DNA of 24,651 nucleotides from positions 1 to 24,651 of the forward strand of contig JALNWH010000019.1 of NCBI GenBank assembly GCA_023230985.1, read 5' to 3'. Position 1 is the stretch's first letter, and each line of letters begins with the position of its first letter. Position numbers and translations under genes: made by a program. Shown here piece after piece: positions 14,965 through 22,933 of this stretch. This DNA is from Bacillota bacterium. Its GTDB lineage: Bacteria; Bacillota; Clostridia; Lutisporales; Lutisporaceae. Under the pieces are notes generated by a model, which was not told the origin of the DNA, did not search any database, and was given only the letters and a program-made list of their open reading frames with translations.

Positions 14965-15966
14965 TTACATTTCTATTGCTACTCCATGAGCTATACCCGG
15001 TATAGACTCTTTCTGCTGATAAGAAAGAGGGGAATGTAGAGCTCCTGTTGCGACAACAAGGATTCTTTTTATTTCTTTTCTATTCATTCTGTTTAGAAAA
15101 TGTCCGAAGGTAACTACTGCAGAACAGGCACAACCGCTTCCCCCGGCTTGAACATTTTGATTATCTCCATATATAAGCATTCCGCAATCAGTAAAAATAT
15201 TGTCAGGCATTTCCAATCCTTTGTCTTTTAATAGGTCCTTACATATTTTATGTCCAACATTACCTAAATCTCCTGTTGCGATAATATCATAGTAATCCGG
15301 AGTTATGCCCAAGTCTTGAAAATGTGTATATAATGTATCTGCTGCTGCCGGCGCCATAGCCGAGCCCATGTTAAACGGATCACATACGCCCATGTCAACT
15401 ATTTTACCTATGGTGGCAGAAGTGATTTTTGGTCCTTGAAACATTTTTGTCAAGAGACAGGTACCGGCACCGGTGACAGTCCATTGGGCTGTAGGGGGTT
15501 TTTGTGAACCATATTCAGTAGGGTATCGGAATTGTTTTTCCGCAGAAGCGTTATGACTGGATGTCCCTGTTAAAATATAAGGGATATCATTTCCTTCCAT
15601 TATCAATGCAGCCAACAACAAACTCTCCATAGACCCGGAGCAAGCACTGTATATTCCTATATACGGTGATCCGATTGTTCTTGCAGCAAAGTTACTAGAT
15701 ATTATCTGGCTCAATAAGTCTCCTGATATAAAAAGATTAATTTCTTCTTTTTTAATACCGGCCTTTTCTATTGTTCTTAGTGCTGCTTCTTCCAACATTA
15801 TTTTTTCAGCTTTCTCAAAGCTGTCCTGATTCATCCAAATATCATCATGTATTATGTCAAAATCACCTGATAGCGGTCCCTTCCCCTCAAAAGGTCCCAC
15901 TACCGTAGATGTAGATAAAATAAAAATTCCCGCATTAAATATAAAGCTTTGATTCCCTTTAACCAT
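14965..15966 (-). CDS. spoVAD: Stage V sporulation protein AD
   Basis: Soluble, thiolase-fold protein of 333 residues, the SpoVA component that binds dipicolinic acid. Family segments include GPFEGKGPLSGDFD, AGIKKEEINLFISGDLL, IGIYSACSGSMESLLLAA (thiolase-like Cys), EKQFRYPTEYGSQKPPTAQWTVTGAG and GSGCACSAVVTFGHFL. Length is normal (about 338 in Bacillus). The ATG is 3 bp after the spoVAC stop, and the GGAGG ribosome site overlaps the end of spoVAC, so translation is coupled. Expected to be expressed in the forespore under sigma-G. Confidence 0.95.
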   Translation of the reverse strand: MVKGNQSFIFNAGIFILSTSTVVGPFEGKGPLSGDFDIIHDDIWMNQDSFEKAEKIMLEEAALRTIEKAGIKKEEINLFISGDLLSQIISSNFAARTIGSPYIGIYSACSGSMESLLLAALIMEGNDIPYILTGTSSHNASAEKQFRYPTEYGSQKPPTAQWTVTGAGTCLLTKMFQGPKITSATIGKIVDMGVCDPFNMGSAMAPAAADTLYTHFQDLGITPDYYDIIATGDLGNVGHKICKDLLKDKGLEMPDNIFTDCGMLIYGDNQNVQAGGSGCACSAVVTFGHFLNRMNRKEIKRILVVATGALHSPLSYQQKESIPGIAHGVAIEM

Positions 15967-15969
15967 TTA

Positions 15970-16434
15970 CTAACCTCCAAAAAAATTAAATATTACTTTT
16001 ATAATAGAAATGACGAATGCGGAAAAAACACCGAAAACTATAACGGGACCGCTAATTTTAAACATATTACCGCCAACTCCCAAAACATAACCTTCACTCC
16101 TATGCTCTATTGCAGCAGATGCCATGGTATTGGCAAATCCTGTTATCGGTACAGCTGTACCGGCACCCGCCCATTGTGCTATTTTATCATATACCCCTAA
16201 TCCCGTAAGCAGCACTGATATAATTATTAAAGTTGCTGATGTAGGACTTGCCGCGGTTTTTTCCGTGAAACCAAAATGTTTTATATATATTGCTTGGAAT
16301 ATTTGACCTAATACACAGATAAGACCGCCTACGACAAATGCTTTTATACAGTTTTTGAAAACCGGTCTTTTAGGTTCTCTTTTTTTAGAAAAATCTTTAT
16401 AATTCTGCTGCTCCGGAGTTAACTTTTTCCCCAC
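15970..16434 (-). CDS. spoVAC: Stage V sporulation protein AC
   Basis: Membrane protein of 154 residues and the mechanosensitive-type component of the SpoVA dipicolinate channel. It has a basic N terminus (KREPKRPVFKNC) and about four hydrophobic helices with VVGGLICVLGQIFQ and WAGAGTAVPITGFANTMASAAIEHRSEG. I prefer the GTG at 16434, which has an AAGGGA site at a good distance. The TTG at 16452 would add six residues but has no ribosome site, the candidate AAGGG falling after it. First gene of spoVAC-AD-AE; a CATAATA resembling a sigma-G -10 box lies at 16495-16489, without a convincing -35. Confidence 0.93.
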   Translation of the reverse strand: MGKKLTPEQQNYKDFSKKREPKRPVFKNCIKAFVVGGLICVLGQIFQAIYIKHFGFTEKTAASPTSATLIIISVLLTGLGVYDKIAQWAGAGTAVPITGFANTMASAAIEHRSEGYVLGVGGNMFKISGPVIVFGVFSAFVISIIKVIFNFFGG

Positions 16435-16510
16435 TAATTCACTTCCCTTCAATTTTACTTAATATATTATTTGCAACATTTCTAAAAATATTATGGCTGT
16501 ATTACCATTC

Positions 16511-17650
16511 TCAAAACACTATCTTAATAAGATGAAATTTTATATTCTTTCCTCCCCAACCGAGATCAAAAGGTACATGATAGCGCTCAACAGTGTGAGA
16601 ATTAATCATAGGATATCCTTTTGAATCCTTAGCCGTAATAATGGAAAAATGGTCAATCTGACCTTTCACTTCATAGCAAATCAAGTCGCCTATTTGCAAT
16701 AGCCCTGCAGCCCCTATAGGGTAATCGTCTGATTTTTTAGTGACCTCTTCAAAATCACCACGTCTTAAAACCCTGCCTCTTCCGCTATATACTAGATACC
16801 CTTTAAAAGCATCAGTATTTACGAAAGCTTTACTGCCTTCAGCCCTGCCGCCATGCTTGGGATAAACGCAAAACCATATCCTATCAAAGGCTATACCTCC
16901 GCCTTCTTCTTTATCGCTGATACACTGAGATACATAATTTGTACAATCTCCACCTATACCGTTGCAGTCTTTATATTTTGAATTATATTTGGAATAGTAT
17001 TTATCAGCATATTGAACAGCTTTTTGCCTATCATATTTTACCCCGCCCAGATTAACCGCTTTCACAACTTTTAATTTTTCCAAAAATTCATCATCATTTT
17101 TACCGATATAAATTCCGCTATAAGGCCCTAAAGCGTTTAAAAAGCAATCCGTATACCAATCCCTGCTTATAAACCATCTCTTATCCTTATTTATCAACCC
17201 TATGCTATGTTGTAAAGTAACTTCAAAACTGTTTTTCTGTTCATCTATATCATCGTTATATGCATAATCAAATTGCAAAACTTCAGTAACTGATAATAGA
17301 TATATACCATCTCTTTTTTTAACTCTTTTCAAATCTATTATCGATCTTATATCAGTAAATCCTGCATCTCTCTTACTTGACCAGTCCGCTAAATACTTTA
17401 TACGTTTTGCTTCATGTTCATAAGACCATTGCGCATATTTTTTGGTAGTATCATAATACTGTTTTAATTCTTTCCAATCACCTTCAATCATACATTTGCA
17501 TTTAGTATCATATGCTTTTTGTATAAAATCCTTAAGCATAGCTTCATCAATAGGTTCTTCATCATCCATTCCATAAACAAACCCGATAGAAAAGCAGTGT
17601 ATAAAAAAAACTATAATAAATCCTGTAAGAAAAATATTATTTTTTCTCAT
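16511..17650 (-). CDS. Secreted amidase-like protein (Amidase_6 / NlpC-type fold)
   Basis: Protein of 379 residues with an N-terminal signal sequence (1-27, MRKNNIFLTGFIIVFFIHCF then SIGFVYG), a helical/NTF2-like middle region (about 35-180) and a C-terminal 'putative amidase' domain (about 205-375). The likely catalytic Cys is C236 in GGDCTNYVSQ and the likely His is H334 in QIDHFSII, followed by NSHTVERYHVPF. Such proteins are exported by Firmicutes and are often sporulation- or cell-wall-associated; the substrate is not known. Good GGAGAT ribosome site at 17650. It lies 76 bp upstream of the spoVAC start, so the two may share a transcript in sporulation (inference). Confidence 0.85.
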   Translation of the reverse strand: MRKNNIFLTGFIIVFFIHCFSIGFVYGMDDEEPIDEAMLKDFIQKAYDTKCKCMIEGDWKELKQYYDTTKKYAQWSYEHEAKRIKYLADWSSKRDAGFTDIRSIIDLKRVKKRDGIYLLSVTEVLQFDYAYNDDIDEQKNSFEVTLQHSIGLINKDKRWFISRDWYTDCFLNALGPYSGIYIGKNDDEFLEKLKVVKAVNLGGVKYDRQKAVQYADKYYSKYNSKYKDCNGIGGDCTNYVSQCISDKEEGGGIAFDRIWFCVYPKHGGRAEGSKAFVNTDAFKGYLVYSGRGRVLRRGDFEEVTKKSDDYPIGAAGLLQIGDLICYEVKGQIDHFSIITAKDSKGYPMINSHTVERYHVPFDLGWGGKNIKFHLIKIVF

Positions 17651-17795
17651 TAATACTTATCTCCTTTTTAAAAAAATGAAATATTAACAATTATAGTTTT
17701 GCACAAATCAAACTATGTATTGCAGGAAATTTGATACAAGAAATTGTTTTAAGGTGTAAATTTTAAAGATGTGTTGGAAAACATGGTTATATTAA

Positions 17796-17823
17796 AAAAA
17801 ATAGGTTCGTAAACCTATTTTTT
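17796..17823 (-). terminator. Terminator of the 62-residue gene
   Basis: Perfect 12-bp stem AAAAAATAGGTT/AACCTATTTTTT (arms 17796-17807 and 17812-17823) with a CGTA loop. U-rich on both strands, so possibly bidirectional. One arm overlaps the stop codon of the small gene at 17822. Confidence 0.8.
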
Positions 17824-18010
17824 AGTGATGTATATATACTTTTCTTGCTAACAAGTCAAAGGCTCTATCATATGCCATTTTATCATTTAAATACAATTTA
17901 AATTTACCCGATAGTTTTTTATTATATACAAGCTTTCTGCAATTGATTTTTTTATTTTCAATATATTTTTCATTATCAGAATTTAGCTCACATCTCATAT
18001 TCTCTGTCAT
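17822..18010 (-). CDS. Small hypothetical protein, 62 residues
   Basis: Basic, Lys/Tyr/Asn-rich protein (begins MTENMRCELNSDNEKY, ends RAFDLLARKVYIHH) with no recognisable domain. The start at 18010 is preferred because an AAGGGG ribosome site precedes it at good spacing; an in-frame ATG at 18028 would put that site inside the gene. Coding is supported by context: a candidate TTGACA promoter lies about 50-80 bp upstream and a 12-bp terminator begins at its stop codon. This makes it a monocistronic unit between the copper operon and the amidase gene. Function unknown. Confidence 0.6.
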   Translation of the reverse strand: MTENMRCELNSDNEKYIENKKINCRKLVYNKKLSGKFKLYLNDKMAYDRAFDLLARKVYIHH

Positions 18011-18059
18011 AAAAACACCCCTTACCATACTTATTAAATCAAATAAGATTGTCTTATAT

Positions 18060-18089
18060 AATCTATCATAATAAAACCGAAAATGTCAA
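18060..18089 (-). promoter_or_regulatory. Candidate sigma-A promoter of the 62-residue gene
   Basis: On the minus strand TTGACA (18089-18084), an 18-bp spacer and TAGATT (18065-18060). The -35 is perfect and the -10 matches 4 of 6. An imperfect direct repeat of 23-26 bp flanks the -35 box (18051-18076 and 18103-18125). Confidence 0.5.
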
Positions 18090-18114
18090 ATACGAAAAAC
18101 TGGTCTTATATTTA

Positions 18115-18174
18115 TCATAATAAAAACCCCCACTATAAATTATATTTTCTTACTATAATCTATTAATGAGGGTT
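18115..18174 (-). terminator. Terminator of the copper operon
   Basis: Imperfect stem of about 20 bp with arms 18154-18174 and 18125-18144 and a 9-nt loop; GGGGGTTTTTATT follows on the minus strand. It begins about 25 bp after the csoR stop codon. Confidence 0.75.
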
Positions 18175-18198
18175 AATATCTGCTACTTTGTAATTATA

Positions 18199-18495
18199 TT
18201 ATTTCATCAATTTTCCCATAGTTTTCAACAATTCGTCTATGATTTCCGTTTCACCGTGTTCTATGCTATTTACAAGGCAGCTTTTCATATGACTTTCTAA
18301 CAGTACTTTGCTAAAGGATCGCAAAGCTGCCTGTGCCGAAGCTACTTGATTTAAAATATCATCACAATATATATCATTCTCTACCATACCCTTGATGCCT
18401 CTCATCTGGCCTTCTATTCGATTAAGGCGATTTATCAAATCCTTCTTTAGTTTTTCCTTGCGCTCAACATGTTTCTCACATTTCATTGCTATCAC
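18199..18495 (-). CDS. csoR: Copper-sensing repressor CsoR
   Basis: Four-helix DUF156/CsoR-family repressor of 98 residues that releases DNA on binding Cu(I). The Cys-His-Cys copper ligand set is present: Y-C-D-D-I-L (C43), then E-S-H-M-K-S-C (H68, C72). The DNA-contacting segment LINRLNRIEGQMRGIKGMVE is typical. Last gene of copA-copZ-csoR; its ATG directly follows the copZ stop codon, so expression is autoregulated with the operon. The likely operator is the G/C-tract element at 21290-21309 near the copA promoter. The ligand pattern fits CsoR rather than the persulfide sensor CstR or the nickel sensor RcnR. Confidence 0.94.
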   Translation of the reverse strand: MIAMKCEKHVERKEKLKKDLINRLNRIEGQMRGIKGMVENDIYCDDILNQVASAQAALRSFSKVLLESHMKSCLVNSIEHGETEIIDELLKTMGKLMK

Positions 18496-18711
18496 CTAAA
18501 TATCTTTAATATCAACTACATCATATCCTGCTTCTTCAACTGTCTCTTTTAGTTTAGCATCATCTGTTTCGTATTTTAATGTCACTATAGCATTTTTTTC
18601 TTCCAGGCTTACCTCTACATTTTCCACTTCTTTCAGTTCTTTCAATGCTTTTTCTACATGCATTACACAATGCCCGCAGCTCATACCTTCAATTTTTAAT
18701 TCTTTTTTCAT
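18496..18711 (-). CDS. copZ: Copper chaperone CopZ (HMA domain)
   Basis: Single heavy-metal-associated domain of 71 residues with the ferredoxin-like fold pattern and the metal site GMSCGHC (C13 and C16). It would carry Cu(I) in the cytoplasm and hand it to the CopA N-terminal domains or to CsoR. It lies 61 bp behind copA with a GGAGGCGGG ribosome site and immediately before csoR. Its C-x-x-C is intact, unlike the first HMA domain of the adjacent copA, where the first Cys codon is TGA. Confidence 0.95.
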   Translation of the reverse strand: MKKELKIEGMSCGHCVMHVEKALKELKEVENVEVSLEEKNAIVTLKYETDDAKLKETVEEAGYDVVDIKDI

Positions 18712-18772
18712 TTTCCCGCCTCCTCTAAATTTAGTTATATGTCATGATTTTCCCTTTAGCTATAATTCATAA

Positions 18773-21223
18773 TTATGGTTTAAAGTTTTTCAATCTCAAT
18801 GCATTACTTACTACAGATACTGAACTAAAAGACATAGCTGCCGCAGCTATCATAGGATTTAGTTTAGGACCGCCAAAAGCATATAGTAAACCTGCCGCAA
18901 TGGGTATGCCAATAGTATTGTAAAAGAAAGCCCAGAACAAGTTTTGTTTAATATTTCTAATAGTACTCTTGCTAAGCTTTATGGCCGTTGCTACATCCAA
19001 TAAGTCACTTCTCATAAGAACGATATCCGCCGACTCCATTGCAACATCCGTACCGGAACCTATTGCTATTCCTATATCAGCTTGTGCCAATGCAGGGGCA
19101 TCATTTATGCCATCACCCACCATGGCAACATTTTTTCCTTCCTTTTGCAATCTATTGATTTGCTCTGCTTTATCTTGAGGAAGGACTTCCGCTAATGCTC
19201 TGTCTATACCTACTTGCTTTGCTATGGCTTCCGCAGTATTTTTGTTGTCTCCTGTAATCATTACTACTTCGATTCCCATAGAATGCAAATTACTAATGGC
19301 CCTTTCGCTGCTTTCTTTTACAATATCAGCGACTGCAATGATGCCTGCAATTTTCCCTTCAATACCTATATACATAGGTGTTTTTCCTTCCATTGCGAGT
19401 CTCTCCGCATCAATACTGAATCTTTCAATGTCTAGTCCTCTGTCCTTCATTAACTTTAGATTTCCCATAAGAATTTTTTTATTATCAATAACTGCCTCTA
19501 TCCCATGTCCAGGAATAGCATTAAAACTATTAACTTCAAAAGGTTCAATATTTCGGTTTTCAGCTTCTTTTACAATAGCCTCGCCTAAAGGATGTTCGGA
19601 ACCTTTTTCCGCTGATGCAGCCAGTGCCAATAGCTGCTCTTTATCAAAATCCTCATAGGTTATAATATCTGTAACTTGCGGTTTACCTTCCGTTATGGTT
19701 CCGGTTTTATCTAAAACCACTGTATTGATTTTATGTGCTGTTTCCAAAGCCTCCCCACTTTTAATCAACACCCCGTAATCTGCTCCTTTACCTGTACCCA
19801 CCATTATAGCTGTAGGTGTTGCAAGGCCGAGGGCACAAGGACATGCAATTACCAATACGGATATAAATATTGACATAGCAAAGACTAGGCTCTCCCCGCT
19901 TATATACCATACAATTCCGGCAATTAAGGCAATTGTCATTACAATAGGAACAAAATACCCGGATACTATATCAGCCATCTTTGCAATGGGAGCTTTAGAG
20001 CCTTGAGCATCTTCCATAAGCTTAATAATTTGTGCTAAAGCTGTATCTTTACCCACTTTCTCCGCCTTAAATTTAATACTACCGTTTTTATTGATGCTTC
20101 CACCTGTAACTCTATCACCAATTGTTTTCTCTACCGGAATACTCTCTCCTGTAAGCATTGATTCATCAATAGATGTGTAGCCGTCAACAACTATACCATC
20201 TACAGGTATTTTTTCTCCCGGTTTCACAACTATAATGTCATGAACTTCAACTTCTTCTATAGGAATTTCTATCTCTGCTCCGTCTTGTATCACTATGGCA
20301 GTCTTAGGAGCCAAGCCCATAAGCTTCTTTATCGCTTCAGAAGTTTTACCTTTTGAAACGGTTTCTAAGGTTTTACCTAAGGAAATCAAAGTAATTATTA
20401 TAGCAGCGGATTCGAAGTAAAGATCGTGAGCATAATGAACCTCTCCTTGGCTTATTTTATAAACAGCAAAAAGCCCATATAAAATAGCCGCCGACGTTCC
20501 TAAAGCCACAAGAGAATCCATATTCGGACTTCCTCTGAAAAGTGAAGAAAAACCTACTGTATAAAATTTATATCCTGCAATAACAACGGGTATTGCTAAA
20601 AAAAGCTGCGTTAATGCAAAAGCTAAGGGATTAATGTCCGGGTTTAATGCGCTTGGTACCGGCAAACCTACCATTGGCCCCATAGCCAAATACAATAATG
20701 GTATGCCAAATGCCGCTGAGAAAATAAATTTCGTCCACATTGTCTTGATTTCTTTTTCTTTACGCGCCTTATCTTCGTCCACATCAGCTTCTCTTTCCAC
20801 ATCCAAAGCTTTATATCCCGCATTATTAATGGTTTGCTTTATTTCCGAAAGTCTTATCAAACTGCCATCATATTCTATTGCCGCTTTTTCTGTCGCCAAA
20901 TTCACTTGGGCTTCTACTATCCCGGGAAGCTTTTTTAATGCCCTTTCTACCGCTCTTACACATGCAGCACAGGTCATTCCCTCAATAGGTATTGTAACTT
21001 TCCTGGTTTCTTTTATTTCAACTGCTTTATATCCTGCTTTGGATATTGCATCTTCTATATCTTTTGGTGAAATAAATTTTTCATCTAATTTGACACTTAA
21101 TTGCTCTACAGCTAGATTTACATTAGCTTCTTTCACACCGTCCAGCCTACTTACGGTTTTCTCAACCGTTCTAACACAAGCCGCTCATGTCATACCGGTA
21201 ACTTTAAAATCAACACTTCTCAT
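18773..21223 (-). CDS. copA: Copper-translocating P1B-type ATPase with probable selenocysteine at residue 13 (in-frame TGA)
   Basis: Copper exporter of 816 residues if the TGA at 21187-21185 is read as Sec. The ATG at 21223 has an AAAGGAGT ribosome site. HMA1 (about 1-70) carries GMT-U-AAC at 10-16, with TGA replacing the first Cys; HMA2 (about 75-140) carries GMTCAAC with C85 and C88. The ATPase core is complete: TGES 358-361, CPC 461-463, DKTGT with phospho-Asp D505, SEHP 542-545, GDGIND 703-708 and the C-terminal M-x-x-S-S at about 797-801. Without readthrough the only start would be a GTG at 21136, which lacks a good ribosome site and would cut HMA1 in half. A SECIS-like hairpin follows the TGA. 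First gene of copA-copZ-csoR. A point mutation or sequencing error is the alternative. Confidence 0.9.
21153..21187 (-). promoter_or_regulatory. UGA codon and candidate bacterial SECIS element in copA
   Basis: The TGA is at 21187-21185. Downstream, ACGGTT (21169-21164) and AACCGT (21158-21153) form a perfect 6-bp stem with the loop GAGAA. The first loop base is G and is the 22nd base after the TGA. Known bacterial SECIS elements have a short stem, a small loop with G in its first two positions, and about 16-37 nt between UGA and loop. Confidence 0.7.
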
Positions 21224-21289
21224 AAAAAGACTCCTTTCGTATATAGGATATCCAATTAATATATTCCTATATTATCTTACACCTCACTT

Positions 21290-21309
21290 CCCATACGGTA
21301 GGGGGGTAT
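21290..21309. promoter_or_regulatory. Candidate CsoR operator
   Basis: G/C-tract element (CCCATAC-GGTA-GGGGGGTAT on the plus strand) just downstream of the -10 box, overlapping the expected transcription start and early leader of copA. CsoR sites are G-tract pseudo-palindromes with A/T-rich ends; this fits in composition and position, but the dyad is imperfect. Confidence 0.55.
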
Positions 21310-21320
21310 CCTATATTTTG

Positions 21321-21349
21321 ATTATATAACTATATCTTATTGCTGTCAA
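21321..21349 (-). promoter_or_regulatory. Sigma-A promoter of the copper operon
   Basis: Perfect consensus on the minus strand: TTGACA (21349-21344), a 17-bp spacer, TATAAT (21326-21321). It lies about 100 bp upstream of the copA ATG, leaving a leader of roughly 90 nt. Such a strong promoter fits tight repression by CsoR. Confidence 0.9.
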
Positions 21350-21366
21350 TAAAAACCTTAATAAAA

Positions 21367-21410
21367 TAACAGATGGTTTTGTAGTAGTTAACCACAAATA
21401 CCATCTGTTA
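21367..21410 (-). terminator. Terminator after kynU
   Basis: Perfect 11-bp stem TAACAGATGGT/ACCATCTGTTA (arms 21367-21377 and 21400-21410), with further partial pairing inside the loop. The T-rich tail is only moderate (ATTTTATTAAGG). It lies between the kynU stop codon and the copA promoter. Confidence 0.6.
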
Positions 21411-21447
21411 AATGTTTTATTCTATTGTTTTCAAATTCAGTCGTTAT

Positions 21448-22731
21448 CTACACAACCAACGCACGTTTATCAGAAAATTTTTCGTAAGATTTTCTCTCTC
21501 CTATTTCTTCTAGAATATCCACAAGTCTGTATACATCTTCAAATGATACATAAAGAGCTACAGGAGCAATCCTTATTACATTTGGTTCTCTGAAATCCGG
21601 TATTACGTTCTTCTCTTTAAGTGCCAGGCAGATTCTATAAGCCTCCTCGTGCTCCAAAGCCACATGTCCGCCACGTCTGTTATGATCCAATGGTGTTCCG
21701 TTAGAAAATCCATACTTTGCAAGCCTTTTTTCTATAAGATATATAAAGTAATCTGTCAACAGCAGTGATTTCTTTCTGATGTTCTCTATTCCGGCATCGT
21801 TATAAACTTTAACTATTCCCTCCATAGGAGCCATAGAAAGCATATTCGGAGTACCTGTAAGCCATGCGTCAGCATCAATTTCAGGATCGTGTTTATGAAG
21901 CAGTTGAAATTGGGTTTCTTTCTTATTTCCATGCCATCCGGCAAAACCCGGTTCTGTACCAAAATGCTTTTTATTAATATAAAGGATTGCATTCGATCCG
22001 GGACCTGCTGAAATATGCTTATACGTGCAAAAAACTGCAAAATCCGGATCGATTTTTTTGAAATCATGAGGAACAGAGCCAATGGAATGACTTAGGTCCC
22101 ACCCTATGATTATTCCTTTTTTATGAGCTGCCTTTGTCACTTTTTCCATGTCTACAAGTTGTGCCGATCTGTATAGCAAACTGGGCAACAAAGCTACTGC
22201 AACGTCTTCGGTAAATCCGTCGATAATATCGTCCTCTTCAATTATCCTTCCGTCCCTGCTCTTAACAACCTTTATTGCATCATCCGGATCTAGTCCTTTT
22301 AGCTTAACCTGGCTGACTGCAGCGTGAATGTCTGTCGGAAAATTTAAGTCATCAACCAGAATCTTATATCTTTCTTTTGTAGGTTTATAAAAAGTTGCTA
22401 ATGCCTGATGAATGTTTATTGTAACACTATTTGTGCATGTAAGTTCGTTTTTATCTGCATTCAACAACTCGGAAAAAAGTCCTCCGATAAACTGAGGATA
22501 TTTGAAATATTTACCGTCTTCCATATTCCACATGAGAATTTTGTTGTTCTTCCACACTTCCAGCATATTTAAAAGAGCCTCCTCTGCATCTTTTGAACAC
22601 GCTCCAAGTGAGTTGCCGTCCATGTAGAGTTCCCCTTCTTTTAAATAGAATCTTTCTTTATAACTCTTGAGCTCGTCTTTAGCATCCATTTCTATTGCAA
22701 AATCAACGCCTAACTTAAACTTCTCTTGCAT
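21448..22731 (-). CDS. kynU: Kynureninase
   Basis: PLP-dependent enzyme of 427 residues that cleaves L-kynurenine (or 3-hydroxykynurenine) to anthranilate (or 3-hydroxyanthranilate) and alanine. Family markers are YMDGNSLG, FPTD at 131-134, D212 and H215 in GWDLSHSIGSVPHD, the PLP lysine K238 in CTYKHISAGPG, and GFAGWHGNK with the later AWLTGTPNML. Length is normal (about 407-465). ATG behind an AAAGGGG site. It is monocistronic, with its own promoter and terminator; no tryptophan dioxygenase, formamidase or quinolinate genes are nearby. In an anaerobe the substrate may be imported kynurenine or a related amino acid; that is uncertain. Confidence 0.92.
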   Translation of the reverse strand: MQEKFKLGVDFAIEMDAKDELKSYKERFYLKEGELYMDGNSLGACSKDAEEALLNMLEVWKNNKILMWNMEDGKYFKYPQFIGGLFSELLNADKNELTCTNSVTINIHQALATFYKPTKERYKILVDDLNFPTDIHAAVSQVKLKGLDPDDAIKVVKSRDGRIIEEDDIIDGFTEDVAVALLPSLLYRSAQLVDMEKVTKAAHKKGIIIGWDLSHSIGSVPHDFKKIDPDFAVFCTYKHISAGPGSNAILYINKKHFGTEPGFAGWHGNKKETQFQLLHKHDPEIDADAWLTGTPNMLSMAPMEGIVKVYNDAGIENIRKKSLLLTDYFIYLIEKRLAKYGFSNGTPLDHNRRGGHVALEHEEAYRICLALKEKNVIPDFREPNVIRIAPVALYVSFEDVYRLVDILEEIGERKSYEKFSDKRALVV

Positions 22732-22763
22732 GAAAATGCCCCTTTCATCTATATATTACATTA

Positions 22764-22791
22764 ATTATATCTTACAATATCTTGATTTCAA
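22764..22791 (-). promoter_or_regulatory. Sigma-A promoter of kynU
   Basis: On the minus strand TTGAAA (22791-22786), a 16-bp spacer, TATAAT (22769-22764). It lies about 35 bp before the kynU ATG. Confidence 0.6.
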
Positions 22792-22933
22792 GCTATTTTA
22801 CAAATGCTTCATTTCATTTTTACCTTCTCCGATATTCCCATTAAGTCATAGTTTTAATCCTATCACAGATATAAGTAAATGGGTAGATTTCCGGTCTTTT
22901 CTACATTACATGACTGCATGACTGTAGATATTC

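Noticed and set aside
16489..16495. CATAATA upstream of spoVAC as a sigma-G promoter
   Set aside because: The -10 match is good and the context fits, but no -35 of the G-N-A-T-A type is found at the right distance, so it is mentioned only in the spoVAC entry.
21136..21187. Reading copA as a normal gene starting at the GTG at 21136, with the upstream part as a pseudogene
   Set aside because: The start would lie inside the first HMA domain without a good RBS, while the true-looking ATG, RBS and promoter are upstream and the frame is intact apart from one TGA at the Cys site. Not fully excluded, because a point mutation would look the same.
20634..21329. 231-codon plus-strand frame opposite copA
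   Set aside because: It is an antisense shadow of copA and its promoter with no promoter or RBS of its own; the minus-strand frame encodes all P-type ATPase motifs.
22909..22924. Tandem CATGACTG repeat between kynU and msrB
   Set aside because: Only two 8-bp copies and no link to a gene signal; may be chance.
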